DNA from: Methylosinus sp. LW4
GTDB lineage: Bacteria > Pseudomonadota > Alphaproteobacteria > Rhizobiales > Beijerinckiaceae
Assembly: GCF_000379125.1 (NCBI RefSeq)
Contig: NZ_KB900626.1
Span: 1,769,748-1,833,747, forward strand
Direction of reading: 5' to 3'
DNA: 64,000 nt
Positions 38,251 to 46,975 of the stretch are shown one piece after another; positions within the stretch are counted from its first letter, which is position 1; every line of letters starts with the position of its first letter. Both the position numbers and the translations under genes were made by a program. A model generated the notes under the pieces. That model saw only the letters and a program-made list of their open reading frames with translations, was not told the origin of the DNA and did no database searches.

Positions 38251-38700
38251 ATGCGCAAGCAGCGGCACGTAGAATATGACGAATGCCCGATCGAGGGCGC
38301 GATGGACATTATCGGCGGCAAGTGGAAGCCGTCGATCCTCTTTCGTCTCGCCGATGGAACCAAGCGCTTTTCCGAATTGCAGCGGCTGCTGAAAACGATC
38401 ACGCAGCGCACGCTGACGCAGCAATTGCGCGATCTCGAGCGCGATCGCATGATCTCGCGCCACGTCTATGCGGAAGTGCCGCCGCGCGTCGAATACAGCC
38501 TCACCGAGCGCGGCCGCTCGCTGGAGCCGGTGCTGGCGCTCTTGTTCCGCTGGGGCGTCGACAATGTGCTGGCGGAAAAGGCTACAGAAGCTCGACAAGC
38601 CCCCGCGCCGCGGCGATCAGCCGACGGTCCGACCAGCGTGGGCCGATCAGCGAAATCGCGAGCGGCGGCGCGCCCGCGGGCCGTGAAAGCGGAACGCTGA
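38251..38700 (+). CDS. HxlR-family transcriptional regulator
   Basis: 149-residue winged-helix regulator. Residues 1-108 contain the whole HxlR domain: CPIEGAMDIIGGKWKPSILF with the conserved Cys near the N-terminus, RFSELQRLLKTITQRTLTQQLRDLE as the recognition region, and RVEYSLTERGRSLEPVL as the wing. The last roughly 39 residues, from 38582 on, are basic and Ala/Pro-rich. They lie entirely antisense to the 3' end of the amidase gene, so a normal family stop codon seems to have been lost. The N-terminal Cys suggests thiol or electrophile sensing, as in YodB. Its likely target is the divergent MAPEG gene. Confidence 0.9.
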   Translation: MRKQRHVEYDECPIEGAMDIIGGKWKPSILFRLADGTKRFSELQRLLKTITQRTLTQQLRDLERDRMISRHVYAEVPPRVEYSLTERGRSLEPVLALLFRWGVDNVLAEKATEARQAPAPRRSADGPTSVGRSAKSRAAARPRAVKAER

Positions 38701-39751
38701 TCTGCGGCAGTCCGAAGAAGCTCGCGAAGAGAAACGTGCGGAACATCCGATAGCGCTTGGCGTCGAGCTCTTCCTCGCTTTCGTCCAGCCGCGGCGCGGC
38801 GAAAGGCGTCGTCGGAACGATGATGAGGCTGTTCTCGCCGAACATGGCCGCGATGCGCGCGCGCGCATCGCGCCGAAAAGCGTCGGCCTCGGCTTTGGCG
38901 GCAGGCGTCACTTTCGACGCCATGTCGAAGCGCTCTGCAATGCCGGGACCGAATTGCGGATGTTCCGCCGCGATCCAGGCGCCATGCGCGCCCCAGGCCT
39001 CATAGGCTTGGAGATTGCGGAAATGACGCAGCGACTCGGTCCAGAATTCCTCGCCGAGCGCCGCGTCTCGCTCGGAAAATCCTTGCGCGACGATGGCGCG
39101 CGCCGGCGCCATGGCGGCGGCGGTCTCGGCGTCGCATTGCGCGAAAGCCTCATCGAGGAAGACGGCCTCGTCGAATGCGCCTTGCGTGAGATCGCGCGGC
39201 AGCAGCGCGTCGCCGACTCGCGCCATGAGATCGATATCGCGCGCGAACCAGCCGATGACGTCGAGCGAGGCGGCGAGCGGAACGACGCCATTCACGCTGA
39301 TCGCGCCATGCGAGGAACGAAATCCGTAAATTCCGCAAAAGGCCGCCGGCGCGCGGCAGGAGCCGGCCGTATCCGTGCCGAGCGCGAAATCGGCGAGCCC
39401 AGCGGCGACGGCGGAAGCCGAGCCGGAGGAGGAGCCGCCCGGATGGCGATCCGGCGCGGCGGGATTTTTCGGCGTTCCGTAATGGGCGTTGGCGCCGAGC
39501 AGGCTATAGGCCATCTCGTCCATATGCGCCTTGCCGACGAGCCGCGCGCCGCAGGCGAGTAGCCGATCGACGACAGGCGCGTTCATCGCCGCGGCCGCGT
39601 GAGTCGCCGCCCATGTCGGCTGGCCATTGGCGGAGACGAGGCCCTCGACGTCGATGTTCTCCTTGACGACGAAGCGCGCGCCGGAAAGCGGCCCCTGCGC
39701 CGAAGCCGAAACATCGAGCGAATGCATCAGAGCGGACGAAGAGCCCGACAT
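38582..39751 (-). CDS. Amidase-signature-family hydrolase
   Basis: 389-residue serine amidase. The Ser-cisSer-Lys triad is visible: the Lys in FVVKENIDVEG, the cis-Ser in PGGSSSGSASAV, and the nucleophile Ser in TDTAGSCRAPAAFCGIYGFR. I start it at the ATG at 39751, which has GGGAGGA 8 bases upstream, rather than at 39784. It is shorter than GatA (about 490) and no gatB/gatC is nearby, so it is a stand-alone amidase rather than a Glu-tRNA amidotransferase. The AtzF-like beginning (LDVSASAQGPLSGARF) fits the small-amide hydrolases. The 3' end overlaps the convergent HxlR gene by 119 bases. Confidence 0.9.
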   Translation of the reverse strand: MSGSSSALMHSLDVSASAQGPLSGARFVVKENIDVEGLVSANGQPTWAATHAAAAMNAPVVDRLLACGARLVGKAHMDEMAYSLLGANAHYGTPKNPAAPDRHPGGSSSGSASAVAAGLADFALGTDTAGSCRAPAAFCGIYGFRSSHGAISVNGVVPLAASLDVIGWFARDIDLMARVGDALLPRDLTQGAFDEAVFLDEAFAQCDAETAAAMAPARAIVAQGFSERDAALGEEFWTESLRHFRNLQAYEAWGAHGAWIAAEHPQFGPGIAERFDMASKVTPAAKAEADAFRRDARARIAAMFGENSLIIVPTTPFAAPRLDESEEELDAKRYRMFRTFLFASFFGLPQISVPLSRPAGAPPLAISLIGPRWSDRRLIAAARGLVELL

Positions 39752-39876
39752 TCCGTTTCCTCCCATCGAGCGCCGCGCGATCATTCATTGCGGGTTCATC
39801 GGCGATGGCGATTTTCGACGACGATCCGACTTTTGCAAGATGCGGATTGAATTTTCACGAAACGACAGGTGCGGAA

Positions 39877-40581
39877 ATGACAATCAAGAAATATGTCGCC
39901 GAGGCGATCGGCGCAGGCGCTCTGGTGCTGCTCGGATGCGGCTCGGTGACGCTGGGCGAGCTCGGCGGCGTGCTGGGCTCGACGCAAGGAATCGGCCCGC
40001 TCGCCGTGCTGCCGATCGCCTTCGCCTTCGGCCTCACCGTCACCGCCTTCGCCTATGGCATAGGGCCGGTCTCGGGCTGCCACATCAATCCGGCGGTCTC
40101 GATCGGCGTCTGGTCCGCGGGGCGGCTCTCGACGCGCAATCTCATCGGCTATGTCATCGCGCAATGTCTCGGCGCCATCGCCGGCGCGGCGATCCTCTAC
40201 GCCATTTTGAAAGGCCGCGAAGGCGGATATGACGTCGCCGCCGCCGGCCTCGGTCAGAACGGCTGGAGCAATATTTCGACGGCCTCGGCCTTTCTGGCGG
40301 AATTCGTCGGCACATTCCTGTTTCTCGTCGTCATCCTCGGCGCGACCTCGACCAATGGCGGCACCGCCTCGGCGGGCCTGGCCATCGGCCTCGCCCTCGT
40401 CGTCATCCATATCGCGCTCATTCGCGTGACCGGCACTTCGGTCAATCCGGCGCGCTCGCTCGGCCCGGCGGTCTTCGTCGGCGGCAAGGCGCTGGAGCAG
40501 CTGTGGCTGTTCTTCGCGGCGCCGCTGCTCGGCGGGCTGACGGCCGGCCTGCTGTTCCGCTGGCGCGGCCTGGAGCCCTGA
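39877..40581 (+). CDS. aqpZ: Aquaporin Z-type water channel
   Basis: 234-residue six-helix channel with both NPA half-helices: GCHINPAVS in the first half and TSVNPARSLGP in the second, the latter carrying the selectivity-filter Arg. It opens with KKYVAEAIGAGALVLLGCGS, the usual AqpZ start. Four-residue details (narrow filter, no Asp after the second NPA) indicate a water channel rather than a glycerol facilitator. I start it at the ATG at 39877; an in-frame ATG at 39805 adds a non-family leader. It is divergent from the amidase gene. Confidence 0.94.
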   Translation: MTIKKYVAEAIGAGALVLLGCGSVTLGELGGVLGSTQGIGPLAVLPIAFAFGLTVTAFAYGIGPVSGCHINPAVSIGVWSAGRLSTRNLIGYVIAQCLGAIAGAAILYAILKGREGGYDVAAAGLGQNGWSNISTASAFLAEFVGTFLFLVVILGATSTNGGTASAGLAIGLALVVIHIALIRVTGTSVNPARSLGPAVFVGGKALEQLWLFFAAPLLGGLTAGLLFRWRGLEP

Positions 40582-40664
40582 CGGGATCGCTCCGGCCTCC
40601 ACACGATTGAGCCGGAGCTTTCGCGCATGGCAGGATCGCTCCTCTTTCACGAGGAGATCGATCG

Positions 40665-41471
40665 ATGGCGCATCACCCGATCCGCGGCTTCGCTCTGGCC
40701 GCCATTTTCTCATCCCTGATCGCGGCGCCGGCCTTCGGCCAGAGCCTCGATCTCTCCAAATCGACCATCGTCGATCTCACCCACCCCTTCGACTCCAAGA
40801 CCATTTATTGGCCGACCTCGCCCTCCGGCTTCGAGCTCAAATCGCTGCACAATGGCCTCACCGAGCGCGGCTATTTCTTTGCGGCGAACAGCTTCTGCTC
40901 GCCCGAGCATGGCGGCACCCATCTCGACGCGCCATTGCATTTCGCGCGCGGCCATTGGACGAACGCCGAAATTCCCGTCGATCGCTTCGTCGGGCCGGCC
41001 TTCGTCATCGATGTGAGCGCCAAGGCCGCCGCCAATCCCGATTACTTGCTGACGCCGGAAGACATCGCCGAATGGGAGGACGCGCATGGACGCATTCCGC
41101 AAGGCGCCATCGTGCTGCTGCGCACTGGCTGGAGCGCGCGCTGGAGCGACCGCAAGGCCTATCTCGGCGATGATGCGCCCGGCGACGCCACGCATCTGCA
41201 TTTCCCCGGCTATGGCGCGCAGGCGGCGGCGCTGCTCGTCGTCGATCGCCGCGCCAAGCTCATCGGCATCGACACGGCGAGCGTGGACCATGGCCCGTCG
41301 CAGGATTTTCTCGTGCATCGCATCGTCGCCGGCGCCGACGCCGCGGGGCTCGAGAATCTCGACAATCTCGACAAATTGCCGGCCACCGGCGCCATTGTCT
41401 TCGCCCTGCCGATGAAGATTTCCGGCGGCACCGGCGGGCCGGCGCGCATCGTCGCCGTCGTGGCGCAATGA
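40665..41471 (+). CDS. Secreted cyclase / kynurenine-formamidase-like family protein
   Basis: 268-residue metal-dependent hydrolase of the cyclase family (KynB relatives). A signal peptide (MAHHPIRGFALAAIFSSLIAA, cleavage after AFG) sends it to the periplasm. The metal-binding motif is HGGTHLDAPLHF (His-x3-His-x-Asp-x3-His). VDLTHPFDSKTIYWP at the start and GIDTASVDHGPSQDFLVHRI with the late His are also conserved. Cytoplasmic KynB proteins lack the signal peptide, so kynurenine degradation is not the likely job. The gene is alone, converging on heme oxygenase with an 8-base gap. Confidence 0.88.
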   Translation: MAHHPIRGFALAAIFSSLIAAPAFGQSLDLSKSTIVDLTHPFDSKTIYWPTSPSGFELKSLHNGLTERGYFFAANSFCSPEHGGTHLDAPLHFARGHWTNAEIPVDRFVGPAFVIDVSAKAAANPDYLLTPEDIAEWEDAHGRIPQGAIVLLRTGWSARWSDRKAYLGDDAPGDATHLHFPGYGAQAAALLVVDRRAKLIGIDTASVDHGPSQDFLVHRIVAGADAAGLENLDNLDKLPATGAIVFALPMKISGGTGGPARIVAVVAQ

Positions 41472-41478
41472 GCCGCGC

Positions 41479-42051
41479 CTATTCGTGATCGGCGAGCCAA
41501 TGCTCGAGCGCGTGAAAGCTCGCCTGCGCGCCATGAATCATCGACGGCAGCAGGCCGCGCGCCGCGCCCGCCTCCAGCGCCGCGCAGCAGAGACGCCAAT
41601 CCTCCGTCTCGCCGCCCGAGAGGAAGCGCCGGCCGCGCGCGCAGCCGGCGCCGAGCAGCGGATCGAGCGCGGCGGCGAGAAAGGCCGCGCCGAAGCTCGA
41701 TCCTTCACGCACATAGAGCGCGCCGAGCCATTCGCCCGGCTCGCGCAGCGCCGGCGCCTCCGCCATGGGCAGGCGCGCGATGGATTCGCCGCTCGCGCCG
41801 AGATCGAGAAGATCGCGCGTCAAAAGATGCGCGCGGGCGCCGATGCGCAGATCGACGCCATGGCCGAGCGCGGCCTCGATCAGCGCGCGCTCGAAAGGCA
41901 GATGAAATCCATAGAGCCGCCCGAGCAGGCGCGAATATTGCGGCGCTGCGATCGTCCCCGCGGCGAGCGCCGCCAGCGTCGGATGCGCATGCAGCCGCAG
42001 ATGCGCCGCCTGCGTCGCGCTGCGCAGCGCCGCTCGCGCTGGTGACGCCAT
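41479..42051 (-). CDS. bphO: Heme oxygenase (biliverdin-producing, BphO type)
   Basis: 190-residue helical enzyme that opens heme to biliverdin, the chromophore of bacteriophytochromes. The proximal histidine is in ALRSATQAAHLRLHAHP, and the distal helix and second half show GEWLGALYVREGSSFGA, where the Gly residues let heme bend in. The ATG at 42051 is one possible start. A GTG at 42069 that overlaps the phytochrome stop (GTGA) is in frame and equally possible, adding six residues. Directly downstream of the phytochrome on the same strand, it makes the light-sensor cassette self-sufficient for chromophore. Confidence 0.9.
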   Translation of the reverse strand: MASPARAALRSATQAAHLRLHAHPTLAALAAGTIAAPQYSRLLGRLYGFHLPFERALIEAALGHGVDLRIGARAHLLTRDLLDLGASGESIARLPMAEAPALREPGEWLGALYVREGSSFGAAFLAAALDPLLGAGCARGRRFLSGGETEDWRLCCAALEAGAARGLLPSMIHGAQASFHALEHWLADHE

Positions 42052-42065
42052 GTCGCCCGCGACGC

Positions 42066-44678
42066 TCACGCGCGCGACGCCCGCGGCCGCGAGGCCGCGC
42101 TTGTCGAGGCGTCTTGCGACATTGCGCGCGAGAGCGCGCCGACCAGCTCCTCCGACGCATAGGGCTTGGCGACGACGGGACGGCCGGCGAAGCGCGCAGG
42201 CGTCACGATGCGACTCTCGAATCCCGTGGTGAAGACGAAAGGAACATGCGCCTGCGCCAGCGCGTCGGCGACCGGCCACACCGGCTCGCCGTCGAGATCT
42301 ATGTCGAGCAGAGCGACGTCGAAATCGGGCCGCAGCGCCGCGCGCAGGCCGTCCCAGACGGTGGCGCAGCTATGCGCGATCTCCATGCCCCATTCCTCCA
42401 GCAGCTCGCGGACGGAGATCGCGACGAGAGCGGCGTCCTCGACCAGCAGAACGCGCCGATGCGACAGGGCTCGCGGAGTCGGCTCGTCGCCGTCGCCGCG
42501 CGGCGGCCGCTTCTCGCTCTCGCGCGGCCCCTTGGCGAAGGCGATCTGCGAGACGGGAATGCGCAGGCGGCATTCGACGCCGCTCGCAGCAAAGCTCAGC
42601 TCCGCCGCGCCGCCGAGATCGATCGCCAGCGTGCGCTCGATCAGCATGCGGCCGAAGCCGGAGCGCTCCGGCGGAACGACCTTCGGGCCTTTGCTCTCCT
42701 TCCAGATCAGCTCGACGCGCTCCTCGCCCTTCTCGCGGCGACGGCGCCAATCGACGCGCACCACGCCGCCCGGCGCGGAGAGCGCGCCATATTTGGCGGC
42801 GTTGGTGGCGAGTTCGTGGATCGCCATGCTGACGGCGAGCGCCGCCTTGGGCTTCAAGGCGATCGGCTCGCCGCTGATGTGGCAGGCGTTCGTCTCCCCC
42901 TGGCGAAAAGGTGCGAGCTCGTCCTCGACGATGGCGCGGATCGACAGGCCTTCCCATCGGCTCTGCGTCAGCAGATTTTGCACGCGCGCCATCGTCAGCA
43001 GGCGGCTCTGCAATGTCGCGTTGAACTCCTCGAGCGAAACCGAGGAGCGCGCCGTGAAGCGCACCAACGATTGGATCACCGATAGCGTGTTCTTCACGCG
43101 ATGCTCGAGCTCGGCCATCAGAAAATCCTGACGCGCCTGCGCCGCCTGCCGCTCGCGCACGGCGAGATCGAGCGCATGGACGAAGACCTCGAGGATCGCC
43201 GAGCGCAGCGACCGCGCGATCTCGATCTCCGTGTCGCTCCAGGCCCGCGATTGCAGGCGCACTGTCTCTTCCCAGGCCTCGAAGGAGGCGCGCGGCGTCA
43301 GCGTCTCGCCATCTGCCTCCACCGCCTTGGCGGGATTTCCCGCCCAGCGCACGACCTGCCGCAGCTCGCCGCGGAAAAACAGCACATAATCCTTCGGCTC
43401 ACGCGAGACGGCGATGGCGAGCACGCCGGAGGCGACGTCGCAAAAGGCCTCCGCCGGCGCGTAGGAGAGCGGCAGGCGGTCGGTCGCCAGCACGCCCTGT
43501 TGCGCGCGCCCGTGAATCCAGCCGAGCAGCGCGCCGATTTGCGCGGCGGAAGGCGCGCGGCCGAGCGTCGCGCATTCGCCCTCGACGCAGACCGCGCAGC
43601 CGTCGGCCTCGATCAGATCGAGCAGATTGGGCTGTCCGCCGAGCAGCGCGCCGGCGAGGTCGCCGCGGCCGGACATGGCGCCGACGAGACGGCTCTGCGT
43701 CTCGCCAGCGCGCATGCGCCGCTTGGCCGTCTCCCCCTCGAGGCGGCTCTGAAACTCGAGCGAGATCATCTGCGCGAACAATTCGCAGGCGGCGCGGCGA
43801 CGCAAATCGAGAAAATGCGGCGTGCGATGATGGCAGGCGACGAGGCCGAACAGCTTGCCGCCGACGACGATCGACAAGGACATGGAGGCGCGCACGCCCA
43901 TATTGGCGAGATAGCGCAAATGCACCGGCGAGACGCTGCGCAACATGCTGTAGCTGAGATCGAGCGGACGGCCCGTGGAGGGCGAGAGCGCCGGCTCTAT
44001 CGGCGCCGGCGTGTAGCGCGCGTCGGGAATGACGCGCAGCCAATTGGTCACATAGAGCTTGCGCGCCTGCTGCGGAATATCGGAGGCGGGAAAGCGCAGC
44101 CCGAGATAGGAATCGCAGCCCTCCGCCGCCGTCTCGGCGATGACGCTCCCCGAGCCGTCCGGCAGAAAGCGATAGACCATCACATGGTCGAAGCCCGTCG
44201 CCTTCGCCGTCTCTCGCGTTATCGCCTCGGCATAGGCCTCTATGGTCTCGGCCGGCGCCGTCGCAGCGAGCATTTTCTGCACGAGCCCGAGCGGATCGCG
44301 CTCGACATCGTCGCGACGCGGCTCCAGCTCGATGAGGATCGCCCGATCGCCGATATGGACGACGCCCTCGAGCGCGGGCGCGCCGCCGCTCGCCTCGGTC
44401 TCGAAGGCGAGGCAGGAGCGCGGCCCCTCGTCGGCGACGAGGCGCGTCAGCCGCGTCGCCGCGACCGCGCCGAGCCGCGCCTCCAAATTCTGGCCGAGCA
44501 GAGCGCTATGCGAGGCGCCGAGCAGCGCCTGCGTGTCGCCGGCGATCTGGTCGATGCGCATGTCGTCCGGGTCGAGCGCCAGAAGCACGCCATGCGGCTG
44601 GATCGCCCCCGGCGTGTGGATCGGCTCCCGATCGCAAATCGATAGATCGACGCTCTGCGGGGCGTCTCCTGGCGTCAT
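42066..44678 (-). CDS. bphP: Bacteriophytochrome with HWE-type histidine kinase and receiver domain
   Basis: 870-residue red/far-red light sensor. In order: a PAS domain with the biliverdin-binding Cys15 in SICDREPIHTPGAIQPHG; a GAF domain with LGLRFPASDIPQQARKLY; a PHY domain whose tongue has PRASFEAW; an HWE-type kinase with His526 in ELEHRVKNTLSVIQ, HELATNAAKYGALS and the W-x-E in VELIWKES; and a C-terminal receiver with Asp792 in ALLDIDLDGE. Light should change autophosphorylation, with phosphate passed to its own receiver. No separate output regulator is next to it. The heme oxygenase gene follows immediately. Confidence 0.95.
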   Translation of the reverse strand: MTPGDAPQSVDLSICDREPIHTPGAIQPHGVLLALDPDDMRIDQIAGDTQALLGASHSALLGQNLEARLGAVAATRLTRLVADEGPRSCLAFETEASGGAPALEGVVHIGDRAILIELEPRRDDVERDPLGLVQKMLAATAPAETIEAYAEAITRETAKATGFDHVMVYRFLPDGSGSVIAETAAEGCDSYLGLRFPASDIPQQARKLYVTNWLRVIPDARYTPAPIEPALSPSTGRPLDLSYSMLRSVSPVHLRYLANMGVRASMSLSIVVGGKLFGLVACHHRTPHFLDLRRRAACELFAQMISLEFQSRLEGETAKRRMRAGETQSRLVGAMSGRGDLAGALLGGQPNLLDLIEADGCAVCVEGECATLGRAPSAAQIGALLGWIHGRAQQGVLATDRLPLSYAPAEAFCDVASGVLAIAVSREPKDYVLFFRGELRQVVRWAGNPAKAVEADGETLTPRASFEAWEETVRLQSRAWSDTEIEIARSLRSAILEVFVHALDLAVRERQAAQARQDFLMAELEHRVKNTLSVIQSLVRFTARSSVSLEEFNATLQSRLLTMARVQNLLTQSRWEGLSIRAIVEDELAPFRQGETNACHISGEPIALKPKAALAVSMAIHELATNAAKYGALSAPGGVVRVDWRRRREKGEERVELIWKESKGPKVVPPERSGFGRMLIERTLAIDLGGAAELSFAASGVECRLRIPVSQIAFAKGPRESEKRPPRGDGDEPTPRALSHRRVLLVEDAALVAISVRELLEEWGMEIAHSCATVWDGLRAALRPDFDVALLDIDLDGEPVWPVADALAQAHVPFVFTTGFESRIVTPARFAGRPVVAKPYASEELVGALSRAMSQDASTSAASRPRASRA

Positions 44679-44841
44679 CGCGTCGCCGCTCCAGCGTCAT
44701 GTCTGCGATGAGGCGTCATATAAGGCCGGACGCCTCGGCCTGTAGGGGCGCCGCCGCCGGACCGCCTCACGGTGAATCAAAATTAACCATTCGCCCCTTA
44801 AGCTCCGCAACCATTGCCAGACCAAACGGGACTGAATTTCC

Positions 44842-45300
44842 ATGCGCTTTCATGTCGGCCGCAATTACCGCGCGGACGGAGAGAGATTCCGCAAGGCCGC
44901 GACGCCGCAGACCGCCAGCGATCTGGTTTTGGCGGCGCGCTCGGCCGCGCGCGCCAGCGAGCCCGCCGCGCCGCGCAAATCGCCATTCGCACGCGCGGTC
45001 CTCGTCGGCGCGACGCTGGCGGCGCCGCTCTTCGCCGGACACGCCTATCTCGACGCGACGCGGACAGAGCCGGCCGCGATCGCCGCCGAAGAAACACGGC
45101 CGCCGATCCGGCAAGTGGGGCTGCAGCCGGCGGCGCCTGCGCAAAAGGCGGAGCGCGCGGAAATCGATCTGACGGCCACGGGCTCGACGCCGCCCCGGCA
45201 GGAGGAGACGAGCCCCGCCCCCAAGACGCGGCGGACGGCGAGCGGCTGGGTCAGCCGTTCGGCCAGAGAAATTTCGAGAAGCCCGGAATCGTATCGGTGA
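44842..45300 (+). CDS. Hypothetical protein with one membrane segment
   Basis: 152-residue protein that I do not recognise. The N-terminal 45 residues are basic and polar (MRFHVGRNYRADGERFRKA). A single hydrophobic stretch follows (about 50-68, FARAVLVGATLAAPLFAGHAY). The rest is Ala/Pro/Thr-rich, disordered and probably periplasmic. Its 3' end overlaps the convergent DUF2267-like gene by 50 bases. GC-skewed composition and the good start region support it as a real gene, but it could be lineage-specific. It is divergent from the phytochrome gene. Confidence 0.6.
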   Translation: MRFHVGRNYRADGERFRKAATPQTASDLVLAARSAARASEPAAPRKSPFARAVLVGATLAAPLFAGHAYLDATRTEPAAIAAEETRPPIRQVGLQPAAPAQKAERAEIDLTATGSTPPRQEETSPAPKTRRTASGWVSRSAREISRSPESYR

Positions 45301-45664
45301 TGGTCTGCAGCTTGGGGCGGCCGACCGCCTGCTCGGCGAGCACGAAGACCGCTTTGGCGAGCTTCTGCAGCTGCGCGGCGGAGAGCCCCATGCTGGTCAG
45401 CCGCGAGGTCAGCTCGATCACGTCCTTTTGATTTTTCCCGGCCAGAGCCCCGATCCCGCCGAGCGCCAGCCCGAGCAGGCCACGGCGCGGCGCGGCGAGC
45501 GCCGCCTCGACCGTCTCGCGGCCGCCGGGAACGCGCGCGATCAGCTCCGCGCCTATGGCGGCGTCGCGCTTCTCCAGAAACGCGAAAATATGGCCGATCG
45601 CGAGACGGGCGGTCGGCGCCGAAATGCCGACGTAATTGCCGATGGATGCGGCGATCTCCTCCAT
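45251..45664 (-). CDS. DUF2267-like helical protein
   Basis: 137-residue soluble, mostly helical protein. I start it at the ATG at 45664 because GGAGGG lies 6 bases upstream. The layout resembles DUF2267/YidB-like proteins: an N-terminal helix pair (GNYVGISAPTARLAIGHIFAFL), ELIARVPG, a Gly-rich centre (GLLGLALGGIGALAG), then LQKLAKAVFVLAEQAVG and the typical end DTIPGFSKFLWPNG. The function is not known. It overlaps the hypothetical gene on the other strand by 50 bases. Confidence 0.78.
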   Translation of the reverse strand: MEEIAASIGNYVGISAPTARLAIGHIFAFLEKRDAAIGAELIARVPGGRETVEAALAAPRRGLLGLALGGIGALAGKNQKDVIELTSRLTSMGLSAAQLQKLAKAVFVLAEQAVGRPKLQTITDTIPGFSKFLWPNG

Positions 45665-45904
45665 TTGCCCTCCGGGTTCGTCGATGCGCGAGACGAGCGC
45701 CCGGCTTTTTAAGCTTTGACGCGGCCCGGCGCCATAGGGCCGCGCAAGTCTCGACAGACGACGGCGCCGCCGGAGCCTCGGCCCCGGCGGCACCGCATCG
45801 TCCAGAGCGCCGCGATCACGCAGTCACATTCACCGCGGGCCCGACGGGAACACGGCCGCCGGCCGGCACACGCCGCGCCGGCGTGTCCGAGGCCGCCTCG
45901 AGGA

Positions 45905-46366
45905 TCAGGGCTCGTGCTCGAGGAGATCGGGAATGCGCTTGGCGAGGCTGCGCATCACGCTGTCCGCGCCTTTGAGCATGATGTCATAGAGCGCGTCGGA
46001 GGTCGGCTCGGTGGAGATCCCCTCCTGGATGAAGTGGAAATGCGTGCCGCCATCGGGCAGAGCGGAGATCGTCCAGGTGACGGTCACATCCATATAGTGA
46101 CCGAATCCCTTCAGCTCCTCATGGCCGCCCTTCCAGCGGAAGCTGAGCTTCTCGCCGGGGACGACCTCGAGCACCTTGCATTGGAACTCGCCGTCCCAAC
46201 GCTCGATCGGGCGGCTCCAGATGGTGAAGGAATGTCCGACCTCCGGCCGGATGTCATTGGGGAAAAACCAGACGGCGAGCCATTCCGAATCCGTCATGGC
46301 GCGCCAGACTGCGTCGACCGGATGCTCGAAATCTTTCTCGGTCGTGATGCTTCGCGTCTCGGTCAC
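45905..46366 (-). CDS. SRPBCC (AHSA1/START-like) family protein
   Basis: 153-residue helix-grip protein with a hydrophobic ligand cavity. Family signs are FEHPVDAVWRAMTDSEWLAVWFFPNDIRPEVG at the start (shown only in part by DAVWRAMTDSEWL), then KLSFRWKGG and the long C-terminal helix beginning ALYDIMLKGADSVMRSL. The ligand is unknown. A Rieske ferredoxin gene lies 60 bases upstream on the same strand, so the two may be in one transcript. Confidence 0.88.
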   Translation of the reverse strand: MTETRSITTEKDFEHPVDAVWRAMTDSEWLAVWFFPNDIRPEVGHSFTIWSRPIERWDGEFQCKVLEVVPGEKLSFRWKGGHEELKGFGHYMDVTVTWTISALPDGGTHFHFIQEGISTEPTSDALYDIMLKGADSVMRSLAKRIPDLLEHEP

Positions 46367-46426
46367 GGCTATCGCTCCTGTTTCAGAATTAGAAGCAACA
46401 ACCCTGCCAAAACGCCGGGCGGCGGC

Positions 46427-46765
46427 TCACGCCGGCGCGCGCGCAACCTTGGCCGGACCGAGATCGACCTGGATCTCGTCGCCCTCTATCTTCAGCTCGT
46501 AGGGATGCAGGGCGTTGCGGACGAGATGCGTCACGCATTTGCCGTTGACGCCGTCGAAGCCCCAATTGTGATAATTGCAGAGCACGGTCTTGCCGTCGAA
46601 GCTCGCTTCATTGAGCGGCATGTCGGCATGTGGACAGCGGCCGCGAAAGGCCTTCAGCTCGCCGCCGGCCGGCCAGACCAGCAGAACGCTCTTGCGGCCG
46701 GCCTGAAACAGGCCCATGGCCCCTTCGCTCACGGCGCTGGTGTTGCAGATAAAGGTGAACGCCAT
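46427..46765 (-). CDS. Rieske-type [2Fe-2S] ferredoxin
   Basis: 112-residue electron-transfer protein. The two cluster-binding motifs are CPHADMPL (Cys-x-His) and CNYHNWGF (Cys-x2-His), 17 residues apart, as in Rieske ferredoxins of aromatic oxygenases and of toluene monooxygenase (TmoC type). I start it at the ATG at 46765, since the frame upstream is Arg/Pro-rich. No oxygenase, hydroxylase or reductase subunit is nearby, so its electron partner is elsewhere. Downstream on the same strand is an SRPBCC protein. Confidence 0.9.
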   Translation of the reverse strand: MAFTFICNTSAVSEGAMGLFQAGRKSVLLVWPAGGELKAFRGRCPHADMPLNEASFDGKTVLCNYHNWGFDGVNGKCVTHLVRNALHPYELKIEGDEIQVDLGPAKVARAPA

Positions 46766-46975
46766 CGGGATCGCCCTCGTTTCAAGAAGCTTCCCGTCGC
46801 GACACGCAAGTTGCGGACCAAACGCGCCCCGCGACGCCCCCTGCTCTCCCGGATGCGCACCTTCGAGCCTCGGAGATCTACCGTAAGCTCCCGGGCGGGA
46901 TCGCAGGGCCGGCGCCACGAATATCAATGTGGCGCATAATTTCGCTAAAAACAGCGGACCGATTGTCGCAATCGT

